Shown: in pieces, positions 58,808-64,000 of the stretch
How positions within the stretch are numbered: position 1 is the first letter of the stretch
Layout: every line of letters starts with the position of its first letter
Assembly: GCA_013368325.1 (NCBI GenBank)
Contig: JAACJK010000110.1
Span: 1,240,001-1,304,000 of the forward strand
DNA from: Ephemerocybe angulata
Taxonomy: Eukaryota; Basidiomycota; Agaricomycetes; Agaricales; Psathyrellaceae
DNA length: 64,000 nucleotides
Direction of reading: 5' to 3'
The notes under the pieces: model-generated
What the model saw: the letters and a program-made list of their open reading frames with translations, nothing else
The model's database searches: none
What the model was told of the DNA's origin: nothing
Position numbers and translations under genes: made by a program

Positions 58808-61324
58808 ATGGCTCCTATCCGCGGTCTGCTCACAACGGTGCTCGTCGCACTTGCCTTGTCCTCCCAGACCATCGCCCACTCATCTCACGGGGCTTCCCAC
58901 AACCACGTCGCCCGCGCCGACACCACTGTCGTTTCTGACCCTAGCTCCCGCGGAACCCATCACCGTAGGACCGTCGGTCGTCGTGGTTTGCAGATCGAGA
59001 GTTTCAACCCTCCGTCCACCTTCCAGGTATTTGCAATTACCCCCAACTTTTAAAGGCGCTAAATCAGTTATCCCTACCTGCAGACGTTCGGCCTTGACGG
59101 TGAAGAGAGCCCAGCCCTGACCAAGCGCGCCCCAGGCGGTCTTGGTGACGCCGCTCGTGCCTTCGTCGCCTCTGCTCTCAAGCTTGACGACAAATCGGTC
59201 CAATTCCGCTCGGGATACACCTCCGATGATGGAATCGAGCATGCGTATGTGCGCCAGAGCTACGTGAGAACCCACTTCGCGTTCCTTGTACACTTCATGT
59301 CATTGACGTCCATTTAGAATAACATTCCATTCGCGAACGCTGTCGCCAACGTTGCGTTCAAGAACAACAAGGCTGTCGCCTTCGGGTCGTCCTTCGTCAA
59401 GCCGAGTAAGTCCCCAGATTTACAATGTGTTCATCAGCCAGCAGTGCTTCGAAGCTAACATGCAACATAGCCAAGATCGCCGACTCCAAGCCCACGGTCA
59501 ACCTGCACGATGTTGTGCCCAAGATCGAGAAGCAGCTCGAGGGCACCTACAACAACCAGCCTATCTCCCTCGAGTACCTCGCTCTCCCCGATGGGAGTGC
59601 TGCTCTCGTTCATGTAATCCAGATCCAGAATCAGGAAGTCAACTCCTGGTACGAGGCGTTCGTCGATGCGCACTCAGGAGAGTTACTCTCGATCACGGAC
59701 TTCACCGCCGACGCAGCCGTGAGTGGTTTCGACACCTTCTAGTGCCTAGTGGAACTATATTGATTCGATGCTTTGTGTGCGACAGTATCGTGTTCTTCCC
59801 ATCCAGAAGAAGGACATACGCGAGGGCCTTGAGCTTCTTCAGAACCCCCAGGACCCTCTCGCATCCCCCAAAGGATGGCACTGGTACCAAAAGAAGAACA
59901 CCACTATCACATCGTAAGTCCCTCCTCACCACGGCTTCTCCACATTTGACCCATGAGTCTCAATCTACTGGCAGGGGTAACAACGTTGTCTCGTACAAGC
60001 ACACTGAGAAATTAGATCTCAACATGCTAGGCATTGGCCCCGCTACGCAATCCTCCTCAGGTCAAGTGTTCGACTACACCTACGACCCGAATAGTGCCCC
60101 TTCTTCGAGCGTCAATCTCAACGCTGCGCGCACCAACGCATTCTACATTATCAACCGCGTGCACGACTTCGCGTACCGCTATGGATTCACTGAGAAGGCA
60201 TTCAACTTTCAGGCGGATAACTACGCGAAAGGTGGAGCTGCTGGGGATAGGGTACTGATCAGCGTCCAGGACGCCAGCGGTACGAACAATGCGAACTTTG
60301 CTACCCCTCCCGAGTACGTCGAGCCCTGCATAGATGATACGCTCTAGTTTAACTCACCAATACTCCCATAATCAGTGGCCAGTCTGGACAGTGCCGTATG
60401 TACGTCTTCACTTTGACAACGGTGTGTCCACGTCTCTGCAAATTTCCCCCCGCAGCTATACTCACTGAGATCACCTTAGCCCAATCGCGATGGATCCATG
60501 GAGAACGACATCGTTGTGCACGAGATGACGCACGGAATTACCAATCGGATGACTGGCGGAGGCTCCGGCCGCTGCCTCCAGACCACCGAGTCCGGCGGAA
60601 TGGGAGAGGGCTGGTCCGACGCAATGGCCGAGTGCGTGATAGATATTATTCCTGTTTACTCGACAAGCTGACCCGTTGTACATCGCAGATGGACCGAACA
60701 GTCCGCGAACGTTCATGACTACGTGCTCGGCGACTACGTTACCAACAAAAGTGGTGGAATTAGGCATTTCCCTTATTCCAGGTCACGGTAAGCTTGAACC
60801 CAGACCACCCCTTGTTCTGCACTCATCTTCATCCAATGTACAGCCAAGTCAATCCTTTGACTTATGCTGATCTCCAGACCCTGTCAGAAGTCCACGGTAC
60901 GCCTGACCCGCTCGTCTACTGCTTAGTTTCTGACATTTCTCGCTAGACATTGGTGAAGTCTGGGCAAACATGCTTCACAACGTCCTCGCCGCATTGGTCG
61001 ACACGTACGGCTGGTCGGCAACGGCCATGACGAACCCCCAAGGCAACCAGGGCAACGTCATCTACTTACACCTTTTCATCGACGCCCTCGCTCTGCAGCC
61101 ATGCAACCCCACATGTGAGTCGATTTTACGCGTCCCTTCATAGCTTCGCGCTGAGTATGCCTTCTGTAGTTGTTCAAGCCCGAGAGGCATGGATCCAGGC
61201 CGATTACAACAGATATGGAGGTGCTCACGTGTGCATGCTGTGGAGGGCCTTCGCAAGCAGGGGACTCGGTGTATATGCTAACAACAATTACGCCAACGAT
61301 TTCTCGGTGCCTGCAGGTTGCTAA
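58808..61324 (+). CDS. Fungalysin, secreted M36 metallopeptidase, 624 aa
   Basis: Twelve exons (58808-59026, 59084-59263, 59318-59405, 59471-59718, 59786-59913, 59975-60313, 60376-60421, 60480-60631, 60689-60787, 60844-60896, 60947-61114, 61170-61324) give 624 residues, the normal length. A signal peptide ([19 protein letters not shown]) is followed by the FTP-type propeptide and the catalytic domain. The zinc site is [17 protein letters not shown] (two His and the catalytic Glu), with the third ligand in [11 protein letters not shown]. The end, [14 protein letters not shown], is typical. These enzymes are secreted as inactive precursors and degrade extracellular protein; in fungi they serve nutrition and host interaction. 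The gene appears intact. Confidence 0.93.
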
Positions 61325-62183
61325 AACTCGTATGGATGGGCGCTAATTGTAGACATCCTTGTAACTAGCTGTGTTCCGCTTTCGTGATACCCTTTCTACC
61401 TCCTCCGAAGATGCATACCCATATTAAATTTATCTTTCCTTATCGATATCAGTTCATAACGACTAATGCTTTTCTTAGAAGACGTCGTGCCATCCACAAG
61501 CGTCTCAGGTCCGCTAAGCGCCCGAGTCCCGTTTGGGTCGGTCAATGATTGGACGGTTGGGAGTCTAGTCTTATCTAAGAATGATGCTTTGTGCAAGCAG
61601 GTGCGAATCCTTGGCAAAAGAATATGGGCCCTGACTGTGGCACCACCAGCAAGAAATATGGTGCGAGGCGAACACAATTCTCCGAAGAATGTTCGGTCTT
61701 GGACTCGACTCCGGAAAGATCTCCGTGCATCGTGCGGCTACTACTCCGACTCAGCAGTGGGTGTTAGATGACTCGGAGATGGGTTGTGGTATTAGGGAAC
61801 GGATTTTGTTTACAAGATGGGGCTATTCGTGGCCTGCATGGGCACGACTTGCTACGGTATGATGGTTTGGGGAGGGGTTTGCATCGTCGATCAAGAAACC
61901 TCTCGAAGCAATAGGTCCGAAGTGCGAAACTAGAATGTCATTAGAGTACGGCCTTATGTTGCCAATATCGCAATTTATGGACCGTCTAAGCGGTAGACCT
62001 GTCAAAGCGACCACAGATGGTGCATTGTGTTCATTGTTATCGTGCATTCTCCCCGAAAAAGCGATGCCGAAGCAACTATCACTCATTAAGCAAAGCCAAG
62101 GCTTTGTCTATCCTCTCTATATCATCTATAACACAGACTTGCCCAGCATCTTCACGCCTTCGAAGAACATTCACCTCATTTAG
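61325..62183. other. Intergenic stretch, no gene seen
   Basis: The 3' flank of the fungalysin gene and sequence before the finger-like fragment. No supported feature. Confidence 0.4.
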
Positions 62184-62438
62184 CCATGCACCACTCGAGG
62201 ATCATACCCCCGGACCGAACCTGCCTACCCCTCAGACCCCCCACAACTCCTCCCCCTGCACGTCCTCCCCACCCAGACCCACCTCAAAGCTCTCGAATTA
62301 TACACCCCCTACCGCTGCAGCTGTGGCCTCCAAAGAAAATCCAGAGCCGCTCTGGAGCAGCACGTCAGCAGGAGGTACCACGATGGCAGCATGGACACGC
62401 ATCGCACGAAAGGCAAACAGCTCGCCCAATGCATCTAG
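62184..62438 (+). pseudogene. C2H2-like finger fragment, 84 codons
   Basis: An open frame directly after CTCATTTAG, a plausible splice acceptor, and ending in TAG. It has a Pro-rich start, then LELYTPYRCSCGLQRKSRAA and EQHVSRRYHDG, with the same C-x-C plus His spacing as YTCCCGRTFSRTQSLRLHQK in the gene at 53471. No in-frame ATG or upstream exon is found, and the second finger is missing. It is either the last exon of a gene I cannot complete or a relic. Confidence 0.4.
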
Positions 62439-63025
62439 CCGCCGTGCGATTGGGAGGACACGAATGCGGGAAACATTAAACATCACCCGCTTGGCACTCA
62501 TGGTGTTGAAGTCAACTTTGAGAGTTTGACGGTTGAGCGGAGGGTGAAGTTTAGTTTGTCCCGACCTTCATCGCCTTCCAAGTCGTACGCGGGAGTTCAG
62601 ATGACCCACGATAAACTCTCTAGCACTGTCAATGTGTCGGCGTGGATAGAGATGCGTCATTTATGCTTTCTTCCTTGTAGCACATAAACGAGATCCTCAC
62701 TAGCCAGCGCCGTCACTCTTTAAAAGTACTTGATTCTAGCAGGCGCCCAGTTTGCATTTTTCTCTGTAAAACTTCCGGAGCAAGAATGTTGGCGACACAT
62801 CGGCGAAGATTCCCATCGTCGATTTTACTACGCGCGGACCTGCACAAACTGAGAGTCAGTTCTTAGAGTATGCCCTGAACATCTTCTCCATTCTATTCAT
62901 GCAAAATGACGATTCCAACAAGACGCATCGTATGTCTACATATATCATCTTCCTCGCTATCGAAGTGCGCGCCTTGCGAACGCCTATCCGACGTCACCGT
63001 CATCTTCGCATCAAGTTCTAGTAGC
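62439..63025. other. Intergenic stretch, no gene seen
   Basis: Between the finger-like fragment and the 3' end of the reductase-like gene. Nothing supported. Confidence 0.4.
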
Positions 63026-64000
63026 CTAAAGCTTCAAGTTCCTTTCTGCTGCCCATCGCAACGTGTCTCTAGTAGTCTCCTCCATCGTGCGATATCTAAT
63101 CCCCAAGATCCTCTTCTCCTTAGCAGTGTTAAAATAAATCTCTGGGGCCAGCTCGTCCTTCGTGGTCTCCGCCGTGCCCTTAGGAATGGTCTTTCCAGGA
63201 TAAAACTCGGCCAACGCTTTGTTCGCGAGGTCGACTAAAAAGAGATTCAAATAAGCTAAACGTTCGTCCCAATAATGTCTCAATCCAAAATAAAAGATAA
63301 AGCGGTACTCACTCCACTCATTGAGAAAGAACGTCCCCGCCGACGCAATAATCCTCTCTCCTCCCGCCTCCGCCGTCTCCATAGCGCGCACATGCGCCTC
63401 GGCGATGTCGCGCACGTCGACCCAGCCGTTCGGAATGGAGAGGGTGAAGGCTTGGGGTTTCGAGCTGCGTTCGATGACGCTGTCCCACCATAATTTGAGG
63501 GTCGAGGGCAGGTCTGAAGTGGATTTTGGGGTTTGGATTGCGGGCTAGGGAAAGGGGGTATGTGAGTAAGTTGGTGGGGTGGAGGGGGGTCACGAGATGT
63601 GTGTGTGAGAAAGAGAAAGGGAACGTACGCCGAAGACGAGAGGGGGGTTTATCACGGAGATGTCCCATTGAACTTCAGATTTGTGGGCGTTGTAGAAGTC
63701 CCAGGCGGCTATTAGATATCAAACGATGTGTCAGTAATGGTATTTGAGAGACCACATCAAGTACACACCTTTTTCGGCTAAGACCTTCGAAGCCCCGTAT
63801 ACGGTCATCTGATCCGTCTTGTTCCCAAGTTTCTCGACTTCAGAAACGTCGTTGGTGTTCCAGTCTTCTTCACTAAACGTCCGCGCCCCGGGGCTCAGTG
63901 TCCACATTGCTGCGACGCTGGACGTTATCACGATGCGCTTCAGTTTGTATGAGCTGTCTCGCTGACTTTATGAAGGATAGTTTAGCGTTCAACGTGCTGT
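63026..64000 (-). CDS. NAD(P)-dependent dihydroflavonol-reductase-like protein, 3' part
   Basis: The gene is on the minus strand and its 5' end lies beyond 64000. Four exons are visible; the last ends at 63026. KRIVITSSVAAMW and the YGASKVLAEK motif (catalytic Tyr and Lys of extended short-chain reductases) come first. NPPLVFG, WVDVRDIAEAHVRAME and KTIPKGTAETTKDELAPEIY follow, ending RWAAERNLKL. This is the DFR/GRE2-like group, which reduces carbonyl groups with NAD(P)H. The N-terminal Rossmann glycine motif is off the window, so cofactor preference cannot be judged. Confidence 0.88.

Overview
The window looks like nuclear DNA of an agaricomycete (mushroom-forming) basidiomycete. Genes are split by many 45-75 nt introns with GTNNGT donors and CTNAC/CTGAT branch points. 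Families typical of Agaricomycetes recur: F-box-like proteins, DUF6534 membrane proteins, a KDZ transposase and a fungal TET/JBP dioxygenase. Conserved genes anchor the call: ribosomal protein uL1, an ISWI remodeler, an ABCF ATPase and a fungalysin. Exon structures were worked out by hand from splice signals and frame; all totals given are divisible by three.

Layout. 0-1.1 kb: degenerate repeats and an F-box relic. 1.9-7.9 kb: two tandem copies of an unrecognised three-exon gene, separated by an 800-bp 9-bp-TSD transposon that carries an inverted copy of itself. 9.2-13.0 kb: a DUF6534 gene whose 3' end is interrupted by a 1,988-bp LTR element with apparently identical LTRs. 13.2-15.0 kb: a small conserved gene and RPL10A (uL1). 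15.6-25.0 kb: an F-box-like cluster plus relics, including an inverted, internally deleted copy of the 6-8 kb gene. 25.9-37.1 kb: an 11.2-kb KDZ/TET mobile element. 38.2-45.2 kb: a Q-rich protein, an RNase H retroelement remnant, a PMU1-like phosphatase and a second DUF6534 gene. 45.2-48.5 kb: no gene seen. 48.5-64 kb: ISWI, a C2H2-like protein, an ABCF ATPase, a fungalysin and the 3' part of a dihydroflavonol-reductase-like gene that runs off the window.

The most interesting object is the complete-looking KDZ/TET element. It has ~287-290 bp terminal inverted repeats, a perfect 8-bp target duplication (CCATCAGG) and five apparently intact genes: a KDZ transposase, a TET/JBP DNA dioxygenase and three proteins I cannot name. 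It sits inside an exon of a small host gene; removing the element plus one target copy restores an uninterrupted 178-codon frame. Together these features indicate a recent insertion of an element that may still be able to move, and that encodes its own DNA-base-oxidising enzyme. The association of fungal TET/JBP genes with KDZ transposons is established; this copy's exact ends, cargo and host disruption are read directly here.
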